Part shown: positions 15,403-24,682 of the stretch, in pieces
Position numbering within the stretch: position 1 is the stretch's first letter
How the letters are laid out: each line of letters begins with the position of its first letter
Source of the DNA: Algibacter miyuki
Lineage (GTDB): Bacteria; Bacteroidota; Bacteroidia; Flavobacteriales; Flavobacteriaceae
Direction of reading: 5' to 3'
Length of the DNA: 64,000 nucleotides
Assembly (NCBI RefSeq): GCF_030409805.1
Contig: NZ_JAUFQP010000016.1
Coordinates: 124,001 to 188,000, forward strand
Program-made: the position numbers and the translations under genes
The notes under the pieces: model-generated
The model's database searches: none
Told to the model about the DNA's origin: nothing
What the model saw: only the letters and a program-made list of their open reading frames with translations

Positions 15403-18204
15403 TTAGTGTTTTATTACTAGTTTTTTTATGGTAACCCGGTCTCCCCACTTTAACTTAAGCATATACATTCCTGTAGGTAATTGTGAAACATTAACAGTGG
15501 CACCATTAGTATTTTCAATGCTTTGGTTTAATAACAATCTGCCATTCATATCATAAAAATTTGCGATTATTATTTCATTATCGGTTTTAGCTAAGCTGAA
15601 ATTTAAAACATCGTTTGCCGGTATTGGCCAAACAGAAAGACCTTCAATACAGTTATCTTCACACCCCTCTACTGAAAGTGTTTTATTGTACAAATTAGCA
15701 ATAGCCTCTGGTGTTAATGCATAATTATAAATCCTAAAATCGTCGATACTTCCATTCAATAATGGATTATGGCTAAACTGACTTTTCCCTATATAATTAA
15801 ACATGGGTTTAAAATCTATTGGTCTAGCCGTTATAGTGTTGGATTCATCAATTAAAGCACCATTAACATATAGTCTAGATGCTGTTTCCCCTAAAGTTAC
15901 AGCCACATGAACCCACTCATTTTCTGGTAATGCTTCGGTAGCATCTAAAGTTTGTAAACCACTACCATTATTAATGCCAAAGCGTAAATATCCTGTTCCT
16001 GAATATGGTGACATGTACATAAATTCATTTTGATTATTACCAAAATCGAAAATACGCTGCCATATATTACCTCCACTCCATTTTAACCAAGTTGCTACTG
16101 TAATTTCACTTTGGTTTGCAATATCTGCCGGTAATTGTAAATATGTATCCGTACCATTTAAAGTTACTGATTTTAATCCTACCTCGCCGGAGCTGTAAGA
16201 CACTGCTCCGGTATATGAAGCATGATTTAAATTTGAGGATTTATCGGAAATAGCATCTTCAAACTCAAAGTGTGCAACAAGCGCATCGCTTCCTGTAGCT
16301 GTTCCAAAAACTTGGTTGGAATAGTCTGATTGATTTAAAGAATTATCAACCGCTTTAATTTGATAAAAATAAGGTATACTCGTTGTTATTGTATTATCTA
16401 CAAACGAGGTTGCCAATACATTTCTAGCAATAGTACTGTATGGTCCTCCTGATCCTTCTGCTCTAAAAACAGTGTAACCTGCAACATCATTTTCAGGACT
16501 TGTATTCCAGTTTAATAAAATAGATTCTTCTTGTGTAATAGCCACTAAATTAGCTGGAGCTGCCGGGGCATTAAACTCTACCGGTGCGTCAATAGGGATA
16601 AATCGCCATTGCTGACTATAACTATTCACGCCGGTTTTTTTCTCCCATTGGCGAACATTCGCATTTTCGGAAGTCGATGCGACATCTAAAAACTTACCAC
16701 TAATTCGGCTACCAATATAAAACCAGCCATCTTCTACATATTCAATAAACCATTGTCTATTTAAACTGCTACTATCTTCATAAGAAATAATGTTACCGTT
16801 ATTATCAAGGTTGGAAGCATCTAAAGCTATTTTCTTATTAGTACTGCTACCTAATCCAATTTTATAATAGCTAAAATCCCCACCAACATCTGCAGGAACA
16901 GCACTAATTTCCCATTGCTGATAAAGCTGTTCGCTATCTGCAGCAACTTCTATATTAGCACCATCATTGGCTGAGCCATTAGCAACTTGTATCACTTTTC
17001 CGCTTTCTCTATTTACTAATTTATACATACCGCCAATGGCTGGTTGTATATCATCTCCCCATTGAATATTAATTACGCGTTCCGCATTGGGTTGATTTTG
17101 GTGGTAGCCCGTGCCTCCTGGAACTTCCATAAAAAACTCTCTCTGTGGGCCGTAACCATCATAATACACCGCTCTATCTGTAGATATAAATTTGTAAGAT
17201 GTAGCCGTAGCTTGCCTTTCTGAAGCACCAAGAAAAGCCTCAACTTTACCATCTGGATTTCGATAAACCGACGCAGCCGTCCAATTAGAAGGATGTTCTG
17301 CATAGCCCAATCTATGACCATCAGAAGCTTTTAAAAATTGCCCTCCTGCATATTCTGGCGTTCCCCACCAAATCCCCATTTGTGCCCCATACTCAAGCCC
17401 TACCATAGCTTCTATAACGTTATGCAGCTCATCGTTACTTGCGAACAAACCATCACTACGTACTGTTTGAAAAAAGGAAGCATAACTATTAAAAGTTCCT
17501 GCTAGTTGGTGTGTGTTACCTTCATCTAACGTTGGTTTTAAAAAGGTATACCAAGGCAATGCTTGATCTGCATTTAAAGTACTAGACGAAATACGAACAC
17601 CATCAAGCTCCGGTAATTTGCGTAATTCTGTGTTTAAATCGGCACTAAATTGTTTATCACCATTACCGTATGAGTTTCCTAAATCGCATTCGTTACAAGG
17701 TGAAACCGAAATAACTTCATGTCCCGCTTCTTCATAATATTTTATAGTCGCCGCAATATTAGCAGCCCAAGTAACCGGATTGTAATTTCCTTGAGATCCA
17801 TAACTAGAATCTACAGACAAACGCACACTATTCATAGTAAGTTGCATGGGTCTGCCAAACAAATCTATATATCCCAGACGCTTATCTATAAGCGCTTTAA
17901 TATCTGGATGAAGCTCGCCATTAACCAAAGGTTTATCTGTAAAATAAGAGACACGAACCACATCAACGTTATCTGCACCCATAAAAGCAATACCGCGTTT
18001 CATGTTTTCTAAACTTGCCCAAGCTGTATCTAATCCCCAAACCATAGCTTTAGAATCGCCTGGAGCATCTACGCTGTATAGCAAATTTCTATCGGCATCG
18101 GGTTGAACTTCTATATTACTGCTTGTACTTATTTGTGCGTTAACCTTAGGTACTCCTATTGCGAACAGCAAAAAGAGTCCCTTTAGAAAAGTGATTTTTT
18201 TCAT
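15403..18204 (-). CDS. Secreted clan-A-like glycoside hydrolase with ricin lectin, FN3, LamG and T9SS domains
   Basis: A 933-residue protein with a signal peptide ending KVNAQ. Residues about 25-385 look like a TIM-barrel clan-A hydrolase: VVRVSYF strand, LTMNSVRLSVDSSYG, SVSPCNECDLGNSYG with a likely acid/base Glu near 171, and HNVIEAMVGLEYG with a likely nucleophile Glu near 264. I cannot assign a GH family. A ricin-type beta-trefoil (about 388-536) with three QW-type repeats (QLYQQWEIS, LNRQWFIE, YSQQWRFIP) follows, then fibronectin III (about 545-630), a LamG/concanavalin-like domain (about 640-845) and a T9SS tail starting VWPIPANDVLNF. It is last in the run of genes behind susC2, 84 bases after the tandem GH43 gene. 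Likely an extracellular endo-enzyme for the PUL substrate. Confidence 0.78.
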   Translation of the reverse strand: MKKITFLKGLFLLFAIGVPKVNAQISTSSNIEVQPDADRNLLYSVDAPGDSKAMVWGLDTAWASLENMKRGIAFMGADNVDVVRVSYFTDKPLVNGELHPDIKALIDKRLGYIDLFGRPMQLTMNSVRLSVDSSYGSQGNYNPVTWAANIAATIKYYEEAGHEVISVSPCNECDLGNSYGNGDKQFSADLNTELRKLPELDGVRISSSTLNADQALPWYTFLKPTLDEGNTHQLAGTFNSYASFFQTVRSDGLFASNDELHNVIEAMVGLEYGAQMGIWWGTPEYAGGQFLKASDGHRLGYAEHPSNWTAASVYRNPDGKVEAFLGASERQATATSYKFISTDRAVYYDGYGPQREFFMEVPGGTGYHQNQPNAERVINIQWGDDIQPAIGGMYKLVNRESGKVIQVANGSANDGANIEVAADSEQLYQQWEISAVPADVGGDFSYYKIGLGSSTNKKIALDASNLDNNGNIISYEDSSSLNRQWFIEYVEDGWFYIGSRISGKFLDVASTSENANVRQWEKKTGVNSYSQQWRFIPIDAPVEFNAPAAPANLVAITQEESILLNWNTSPENDVAGYTVFRAEGSGGPYSTIARNVLATSFVDNTITTSIPYFYQIKAVDNSLNQSDYSNQVFGTATGSDALVAHFEFEDAISDKSSNLNHASYTGAVSYSSGEVGLKSVTLNGTDTYLQLPADIANQSEITVATWLKWSGGNIWQRIFDFGNNQNEFMYMSPYSGTGYLRFGINNGSGLQTLDATEALPENEWVHVAVTLGETASRLYVNGALIDESNTITARPIDFKPMFNYIGKSQFSHNPLLNGSIDDFRIYNYALTPEAIANLYNKTLSVEGCEDNCIEGLSVWPIPANDVLNFSLAKTDNEIIIANFYDMNGRLLLNQSIENTNGATVNVSQLPTGMYMLKLKWGDRVTIKKLVIKH

Positions 18205-18288
18205 AAAATTAATGTGCTTTTATAGTTTAGTGGTGGTGGTGTTTTTATGAAAAGTTTCTAGAAACCTAACAAACTACACTTCATACAA

Positions 18289-20454
18289 TTATTCCTCAAT
18301 AGAGATAATTCCGGTTAATGTTGGTTTAACCGGAATAATACTTCCGTCTGAATTAAAAGTTAATTTATCAATGCATACTTCGCGGTTAAAACCTGCAGCA
18401 TCGCCCATGTTGATTCCGTTAGGACGGTTAAAACGATGATATACAATATGCCAAATATCTGTATCTGGTGTTTGTATTACGCTATTATGTCCTGTTCCAT
18501 AAAGCCCATCTTCTGGTCGTTTTTCTAATACAATATTGTTTTTCGGAATATTTAATGGCCCTAAAGGCGAATTTGAGGTTGCATAACGTACTCTATAATT
18601 AGGACTTCTTGTATCATCCTCAGACCACATGAAATAATATTTACCTTTTCTGTAAAACACTTCGGTTCCTTCTCTAAACGTGCTTCCTGGATTAAAAATA
18701 ACTAAAGCGTTTTCTTTAACGGAAACCATATCGGCGTTAAGTTCTAAACCAGCCATATAACCGTTACCCCAATATAAATAGCTTTTACCCGATACTGGAT
18801 CTGTAAATACATCTGGATCAATTTCTTGTCCTCCCTTTATTCCTTTTGGTCGCTCTGCAATTAAAGGCTGTCCAGAATCTACAAATGGACCTGTTGGATT
18901 ATCTGAAACCGCAACACCTATTTTTTGAGCTGCAGTAAAATAATAAAAGTACTTATACTCACCATTTATCTTCTTTTCGATAGCTGCTGGCGCCCAAGCA
19001 TTTCTATTTGCCCAACTCACATCTTTTTCTAAATCTAAAATAACGCCTTCATCAGTCCAATTTACTAAATCTGGAGAGGAAAATGTTTTAAAATAAGTTC
19101 CAGACCAACCCGTAAAACCATCGCTAGTAGGATATAAATAATATTTTTTTGTTTTATGTGAATAGATAATTTCTGGATCAGCATAAAAACCATCTAAAAC
19201 AGGATTGTTATTTTTTTCAGCTGAAACCTTATACGTTTTAGAATGATTTCCAATAGAAAAAGTATACGATATCGGACCAGAAGAGAAATCTTGCGCTCCT
19301 TCCGGAGATACGCTAATACCTGGTGTTAATTCAAATTTAGGATCTAAACTTGTAATATTAGCATCTAGTTTTAGCGGAAGGAAAATACTAAGATTTTCAT
19401 CATCGATAAGCACATTATTTTTTTTAACATGCTCTGTATTGAATGAAACAAATGCATTTTCGCCCAATTTACCCCACTTGCTTAAAAGGGCTTTTTCTTC
19501 TTTTTCGGTTATAGGAATGACCGTACCATGACGCGGATGAAAATTCATTGAAATGGCATCATCTACCACCGAGAAACTTTTTAAATCTGTACTTTTTGTA
19601 AACTGATATTTTCCAGAACTATACATATCATACATTAAAATATAGGCATCAGAATCTATCAATTTAAAAACGCTAGAACCTTCAACAGGTTTTTTGGTAA
19701 CATTCATAAATCCTTCTAACTCTTTGTAACCACTAGTTAAGTTATCTGATACAGCCTGCATAATGCCTTTTTTAGATTCATCTTCATTCTTAAAAAACAA
19801 ATGGTATTGTCCGTCTTTAAAAATAATATCACCATCAATACAAGCGGCATTTGAAGGACTAAAGTATAACTGCTTTGGCGTCGTTTTTAAACCTGTAAAA
19901 TCTTCGTTTGCATAGGCATAATAAATAATATCTGGGTTGTTACCCGTTTGCATAGACCAATACACCATGTACTGCTTAGTTTGATTATCATAAATGGTTT
20001 GAGGTGCCCAAACACGATGGATATCTCCAAACTCTTCAGGGTAAGTTTCTGGTATATTTATTACGGTAGAAGTCCAATTAATTAAATCTGTAGATTTCAT
20101 TAATATCATAGCATAATTTCTCCAACCTTGCTCGGTTACATATAAATCTGTAACCACCATATAAAATGTTTTGCCATCTTCACTTCGTAAAATATGAGGA
20201 TCTCTAACACCTCCTGAGGTACTAATAACTTTAGAGTCTATTATGGGTTCGTTATTATTGAGCGCGTAATAATTATAACCATCAGAACTTAAAGCATACC
20301 TAATAGCTTCTTCCCCAGGCCCATTACCTGTAAAATACGTAAATAAGTAAGATTTATACTCGTTTGAACTTCCCGAACTATTACAAGATGTAAAGCAGAC
20401 AATGGTTAAGATTAGTGATAAAGACGTAATCACTTTTTTAGTTTGGTTTTTCAT
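18289..20454 (-). CDS. Tandem GH43 lipoprotein (two glycoside hydrolase 43 domains)
   Basis: A 721-residue lipoprotein (leader ending VCFTSC). Two five-bladed GH43 propellers are joined. Domain 1 (about 30-335) has GGVRDPHIL, CIDGDIIFKDGQYHLF and VEGSSVFKLID; domain 2 (about 410-715) has DGFYADPEI, QEIDPDVFTD and FREGTEVFYRKGKYYF. Each supplies the family's base Asp, pKa-modulating Asp and acid Glu. Between them (about 345-408) is a small Ig-like linker (PEGAQDFSSGPISYTFSI). GH43 enzymes with this PUL context are usually alpha-L-arabinofuranosidases or arabinanases; two domains could remove different arabinose linkages. It lies 49 bases after the GH105 gene in the susC2 operon. Exact specificity is not readable from sequence. 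Confidence 0.9.
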   Translation of the reverse strand: MKNQTKKVITSLSLILTIVCFTSCNSSGSSNEYKSYLFTYFTGNGPGEEAIRYALSSDGYNYYALNNNEPIIDSKVISTSGGVRDPHILRSEDGKTFYMVVTDLYVTEQGWRNYAMILMKSTDLINWTSTVINIPETYPEEFGDIHRVWAPQTIYDNQTKQYMVYWSMQTGNNPDIIYYAYANEDFTGLKTTPKQLYFSPSNAACIDGDIIFKDGQYHLFFKNEDESKKGIMQAVSDNLTSGYKELEGFMNVTKKPVEGSSVFKLIDSDAYILMYDMYSSGKYQFTKSTDLKSFSVVDDAISMNFHPRHGTVIPITEKEEKALLSKWGKLGENAFVSFNTEHVKKNNVLIDDENLSIFLPLKLDANITSLDPKFELTPGISVSPEGAQDFSSGPISYTFSIGNHSKTYKVSAEKNNNPVLDGFYADPEIIYSHKTKKYYLYPTSDGFTGWSGTYFKTFSSPDLVNWTDEGVILDLEKDVSWANRNAWAPAAIEKKINGEYKYFYYFTAAQKIGVAVSDNPTGPFVDSGQPLIAERPKGIKGGQEIDPDVFTDPVSGKSYLYWGNGYMAGLELNADMVSVKENALVIFNPGSTFREGTEVFYRKGKYYFMWSEDDTRSPNYRVRYATSNSPLGPLNIPKNNIVLEKRPEDGLYGTGHNSVIQTPDTDIWHIVYHRFNRPNGINMGDAAGFNREVCIDKLTFNSDGSIIPVKPTLTGIISIEE

Positions 20455-20503
20455 GTTTATTTCTTTGATATTTTATATTTCAATACAGGTTCTTCTTCTA
20501 TTA

Positions 20504-21664
20504 TTACTCCTTACGCTCAACGTATCTATATAGTTCTGCAGCCGCTAATAAAAAAGCACCAACTCCAAAATCTGCCGTAGAATTAACATCTACCACTTGC
20601 CCAGGTATTGCTCTCTCTCCAATAGGTTGTACATAACCTACCGTTCCATTAGATTGAAGTGCTGTTTTACTTAAATATTCCCAACTTTTTTTAACGACAG
20701 GCAAATATACTTTGTCGTTTAAAATACCGTTGTTAATTCCCCATAAATAGGCGTACGTAAAAAAGGCTGTTCCGCTAGTTTCAGGACCTGGTGCATGCGC
20801 CGGATCAAGAATACTACGTGTCCAATAGCCATGTGGTTGTTGCGATTTTTTTAAAGATTTGGCCATAGCCTGAAAACGCTTTACATAATCTTCCCGATAA
20901 TTACTATCGGCAGGTAAATCTTGTATAACCTTAGCTAAACCCGCGAAAACCCATCCGTTACCTCGTGCCCAAAAATCCTTTTTACCATTAACACTTTTGT
21001 GCTTAGGATATACATATTTTGCATCACGAAAATATAATTGTGCCGATCTATCGTACATAATACTGTTAGCATAAAGTAAATACGTATTTAGCTTTTCTAA
21101 ATAGAGATTATTTCCGGTTACATTGTAAAGTTTAGTCATTACAGGCATTACCATATAAAGTCCATCGGCCCACCACCAGTAATCGTTCACAGACGTACTC
21201 ATTTGGTGTTCCATAACTTGGATAGCGCGTTTTATTTTTTCTGGATTTTTCTGTCCTTCTAAGTTATAGATATCTATATATGTTTGAAAACAAATTTGCC
21301 AATCTCCAAAAAGCACATATTCATCGCTTTCTCCATAGCTATATTTCCACTCTGTTTCATCATTAGATTTAGCTCCTTGATATTCATTTTTTTCAGCCCA
21401 GGCTATAGAATAATCTAAAAAATCTTGATTACCTGTTATCTTATAAGCCTCTATATTACCTGTATGGTAAGCCGCTGGATTCCAAAAGGCTCGATCTTGT
21501 TCAGGATGTGTTTTTTGCCAATGTTGATTTACTTTATTAATAATAGAAACAACTTCTGCTTTACTATAATTAAGTTCCACATCGCTCTTTGATGTCTTTT
21601 GGCAAGCCAATAAAGACATAGATACTAATAAAACACACACAACGATTATTGATTTCTGATTCAT
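20504..21664 (-). CDS. GH105 unsaturated glucuronyl/rhamnogalacturonyl hydrolase, lipoprotein
   Basis: A 386-residue protein with a lipoprotein leader ending SLLAC. The (alpha/alpha)6-barrel signature of GH88/GH105 is clear: WWWADGLYMVMPVM carries the catalytic Asp (near residue 166), then DFWARGNGWVFAGL, PHGYWTRSILDP, GPETSGTAFFTYAYLWG and DFGVGAFLLAA. Family members hydrate and cleave a terminal unsaturated uronic acid; in arabinogalactan and gum-type PULs they handle uronate caps left by lyases. No polysaccharide lyase is visible in the window, so either the lyase is elsewhere or the enzyme accepts another uronate. It is 4 bases upstream of the GH30 end and in the same operon. Confidence 0.92.
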   Translation of the reverse strand: MNQKSIIVVCVLLVSMSLLACQKTSKSDVELNYSKAEVVSIINKVNQHWQKTHPEQDRAFWNPAAYHTGNIEAYKITGNQDFLDYSIAWAEKNEYQGAKSNDETEWKYSYGESDEYVLFGDWQICFQTYIDIYNLEGQKNPEKIKRAIQVMEHQMSTSVNDYWWWADGLYMVMPVMTKLYNVTGNNLYLEKLNTYLLYANSIMYDRSAQLYFRDAKYVYPKHKSVNGKKDFWARGNGWVFAGLAKVIQDLPADSNYREDYVKRFQAMAKSLKKSQQPHGYWTRSILDPAHAPGPETSGTAFFTYAYLWGINNGILNDKVYLPVVKKSWEYLSKTALQSNGTVGYVQPIGERAIPGQVVDVNSTADFGVGAFLLAAAELYRYVERKE

Positions 21665-21668
21665 GTCT

Positions 21669-23270
21669 TTAATTTATTTTAATATGTTTTTTAATAACAC
21701 AGGTGGTAATAGACCTTTTGGGCAATACAAAATTATCCTTTGGGTTTATAGACTTTGTTTTTTTTAAATTGAAACCTGCATCACCTGAAGTTAAATAAAC
21801 CTCCATAGTATCGAATTCTTTAGGTAATCCGGAAAGTGCTATATTTTTGCTGTTTTCAAGCTGATTTACAAGTACAACAACAATCTCATTTTCTGATATA
21901 AATGCAGATTCTAATATGCCTTTAATATTTTCTTTTTCATACAATTCGTCCAAACGAGAAACCTCTATACGTTTCATTTTAGGTGAAATAAATCTTGAAT
22001 AATTACCTAGAGCCCAAAGCATTTTTGACTCATAATACTCGCCTCCAAATTTATTTTTATCAATATAGATTAAGCCATCTTTATAGTTGTACGGACTAAC
22101 GGCCAACCACCAATGCCATGCAGATGCATTCGCGATAACCAAATCTAAATGAATTACGCGTGCCATATAAAGTGCCGCATCTATTCCTAAATCACGTCCG
22201 TTTCCTTTAATTATTTCGTTGTTTTCTAGTATACAATATTCCGTCATCCAATATTCTAAATCTGGATTTGCACTGCTCCTTTTTTGATTTAATAGCGTCC
22301 TGCTTTTAATTGAGTTATCTAAATTATAGGTGGAAAAATAACTATGACCTGCTATTTTTTGAGCCATTGATTTTAAGGCCCCTACATAACTGCTTGAGTT
22401 TTTATTGAAAAAAGACTCTATTTGATTTCCTCTATTGGCATTTTTACTTTCGGTATACAAAGCATTGATTTCACCAGCTTCGGTAAGTTCTATTTTTGAT
22501 GAAATCTTATTTTTTATAAATGCCTTATCTATTTCTATTGTAGCGCTGTACAACTCACTATTATTCCATGGGCTACCTTCTTGGTTGCAACATTTCCATT
22601 CCCATTGCGGCTCATTAAAAGGGCTTATATAATTAAAAGTTATATCCGTTTTATTTGATACGCCTTTAACAATTTCTACTAAAAAGTTGGCATAATCCTT
22701 ATAATTTGTATTCCCCAAGTTTGATGAAAGACCATCTGCAGACCACGCTTTTCCATTTTTTGTTAGATGTACGGGCGGACTATTTACAAAACCAATAAAG
22801 GTTTTAACACCATGCTTTTTAGCCGCATTTAAAAACCATATTTGCCCTGCTTGTTTATCCCAATCATAACGTCTATTTTCTAGTAAGAAAGATTCTGCTC
22901 TACGCCATTCGTCTTTAATCTCGCTATTATCGCCTTGTTCCGCACTTCCTGCTCCAATATTAAAGCGCCACGCGGTTAAACCAATACCTTCTGGGCTTCC
23001 ATCTTGTTTATTTAATTTACTAAACAATAATTTAGCGATGTCTTCCTTTTTGTCTTCCGGCCAATACTTGCCCACAAATTGAGTAGACCAAGCATCAGAA
23101 GCTCCAAAGTTTTGTATAGTTTGAAACGTTTTGTTTGTATTTAATTCAATTTTTAAAACAGTATTTGCATTAGCGGTTTGACTTTTACTTTCTAACCCCT
23201 TCAAAATAAAAAAAGCGAATATGCACCAGAACATGGTTAAAGGTTTTATTTGTGCATATAAATGTTTCAT
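21669..23270 (-). CDS. GH30-family hydrolase, probable endo-beta-1,6-galactanase
   Basis: The frame is open to 23309, but ATG at 23270 (MKHLYAQIKPLTMFWC) gives a compact signal peptide and is chosen; the protein is then 533 residues. Features of GH30 (O-glycosyl hydrolase type, PF14587-like): QTIQNFGASDAWSTQFVG, LTAWRFNIGAGS, FVNSPPVHLTKNG, the acid/base ISPFNEPQWEW (Glu near 219) and nucleophile YWMTEYCI (Glu near 343), with SAWHWWLAVSPY in the last strand. Related enzymes hydrolyse beta-1,6-galactan in type II arabinogalactan side chains; other GH30 subfamilies act on xylan or glucan, so the specificity is inferred. It is in the susC2 operon after a hairpin that may lower downstream expression. 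Confidence 0.87.
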   Translation of the reverse strand: MKHLYAQIKPLTMFWCIFAFFILKGLESKSQTANANTVLKIELNTNKTFQTIQNFGASDAWSTQFVGKYWPEDKKEDIAKLLFSKLNKQDGSPEGIGLTAWRFNIGAGSAEQGDNSEIKDEWRRAESFLLENRRYDWDKQAGQIWFLNAAKKHGVKTFIGFVNSPPVHLTKNGKAWSADGLSSNLGNTNYKDYANFLVEIVKGVSNKTDITFNYISPFNEPQWEWKCCNQEGSPWNNSELYSATIEIDKAFIKNKISSKIELTEAGEINALYTESKNANRGNQIESFFNKNSSSYVGALKSMAQKIAGHSYFSTYNLDNSIKSRTLLNQKRSSANPDLEYWMTEYCILENNEIIKGNGRDLGIDAALYMARVIHLDLVIANASAWHWWLAVSPYNYKDGLIYIDKNKFGGEYYESKMLWALGNYSRFISPKMKRIEVSRLDELYEKENIKGILESAFISENEIVVVLVNQLENSKNIALSGLPKEFDTMEVYLTSGDAGFNLKKTKSINPKDNFVLPKRSITTCVIKKHIKIN

Positions 23271-23401
23271 TTTTATTAATTGTTTTAGTGTTTGATAAAG
23301 TAACATCATTTCTTTTAATTAAAATTTTACTTTGAAAAGAAGGTTCTAGTTATTCTTTTCTAAAAGCTAATAGCTTCCGTAATTTATTTCATTTTAATTA
23401 A

Positions 23402-23434
23402 AAGAGGAGAAAAATTGATATATTTCCTCCTCTT
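23402..23434 (-). terminator. Intercistronic hairpin between glycan-binding and enzyme genes
   Basis: AAGAGGAG/CTCCTCTT 8-bp stem with a 17-base loop just past the stop codon of the SusE/F-like gene, followed by a short T-rich stretch on the minus strand. It may be a partial terminator or RNA-stabilising stem inside the susC2 operon. Confidence 0.5.
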
Positions 23435-23446
23435 AAAAAAGCGCTA

Positions 23447-24670
23447 TTAAGGATTAATTACTAATATTTCCCACGATGAAATATTGGCGTATCGTCCAGC
23501 ATCAGACTGCGTTGTTATTTCTCCAATAGAAATCTCGGTGGTTTCAGTTATTGTAAACTCTAACACATAATCTACACTTGAAGTAGCCAGTATTCTTTTG
23601 GAAACCAAAACTTCTGGAGATGTACTTACATCTTCCACATTCGGTAACCCCATGTTTCCTTGTGCAACTACAAAATAAGATCCGCCCTCATCTTCTAAAG
23701 AAAAATTAGTAGGATTGCCTGAAAACATAATTATTTTTAATTGATAAGTAGCTGGTTCTGCAGTTACTACTTGATAAATTTTACCATTCGTAATAGCGGG
23801 AGCTCCCCACCCCGATTCTAAATTAAATAGGTTGCCATTCCACTCGTCCCAACCACCAAAACCATTGTGGTTTTTTGCGGCATCATTGGTTATCCAAGGT
23901 GCTGCTAAATTGCCCCATCTTCCATCTGTTTCTTCCGCTAAAAAAGGAACAGATGCATTCCCTAAAATAGGCGTTGGTATGGGTTTTACACTTTTATAAG
24001 CCGAATAAAATATATCTATTGACTCCTCGCTAGGTTTAAAGGTTGTTCTATAATTATAGGTTGAACCACTTTCAAAATCGGTAATATTCAAACTAGAATC
24101 CGCAATATTTATAAACACAGTATTTAGTGTTCCGTTAGTAGTCATATATTCAACTTCACTACCTATCACCCCAGAACTTAAATTCATATCTGCAAAATTA
24201 ATAGTAAGATTACTATCTAAAAGTAGATTTGATATTATTGGTCTGTTGAACAAAGACTCAACGTATCGGTCTCCATAAACTTCAGCGGAAAGCGAAACTG
24301 GAATTGAACTATTTCCATCGGCATCAAATGTTTTTACAACAAAATTATAGACATTTTCTTCTAAATTATCGATTATGGTAGATATGACATCAATACCAGC
24401 GGTTCTGTTAACGGCAACCACTACCGAGTCTGTGTTGTTATTCCAATACACTCTTGCTTCGGAAACCTTAGGATCGCCTATAATTAATCCTTTCAATGCC
24501 ACCCTATTTTTACCTGGTGCTATTTTTAAAGAGTCTATAGCTGCTGTGTAAGATATTTCTCCGCCTTTGGTAAAATCTAAATATTCCTTATCACTCGTGC
24601 AAGAATAGATTCCTGCAGTTATACATACCAATAAAAGTAATGCTATGGATTTTCTTATTTTTTTCATCAT
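23447..24670 (-). CDS. Surface glycan-binding lipoprotein, DUF4998-like (SusE/F position)
   Basis: A 407-residue lipoprotein with leader ending AGIYSC and then TSDKEYLDFTKGGE. The first half (about 25-240) resembles the DUF4998 pattern: KGGEISYTAAIDSLKIAPGKNRVALKGLI and ARVYWNNNTDSVVV, with fibronectin-like repeats. The C-terminal part (about 245-407) is a beta-rich domain starting near GRWGNLAAPWITNDAAKNHNG and ending in a segment of possible carbohydrate binding (GGWDEWNGNLFNLESGWG, aromatic-rich). No catalytic motif. It follows susC2, susD2 and the DUF5000-type lipoprotein, the usual place of SusE/F-like surface glycan-binding proteins. The family names are from recognition of the pattern, not a search. 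Confidence 0.8.
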   Translation of the reverse strand: MMKKIRKSIALLLLVCITAGIYSCTSDKEYLDFTKGGEISYTAAIDSLKIAPGKNRVALKGLIIGDPKVSEARVYWNNNTDSVVVAVNRTAGIDVISTIIDNLEENVYNFVVKTFDADGNSSIPVSLSAEVYGDRYVESLFNRPIISNLLLDSNLTINFADMNLSSGVIGSEVEYMTTNGTLNTVFINIADSSLNITDFESGSTYNYRTTFKPSEESIDIFYSAYKSVKPIPTPILGNASVPFLAEETDGRWGNLAAPWITNDAAKNHNGFGGWDEWNGNLFNLESGWGAPAITNGKIYQVVTAEPATYQLKIIMFSGNPTNFSLEDEGGSYFVVAQGNMGLPNVEDVSTSPEVLVSKRILATSSVDYVLEFTITETTEISIGEITTQSDAGRYANISSWEILVINP

Positions 24671-24682
24671 TGTCTTTTTAAA

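Noticed and set aside
18254..18265. Palindrome GTTTCTAGAAAC before the lectin-domain hydrolase gene
   Set aside because: A single 12-base palindrome with no second copy and no promoter nearby; may be chance.
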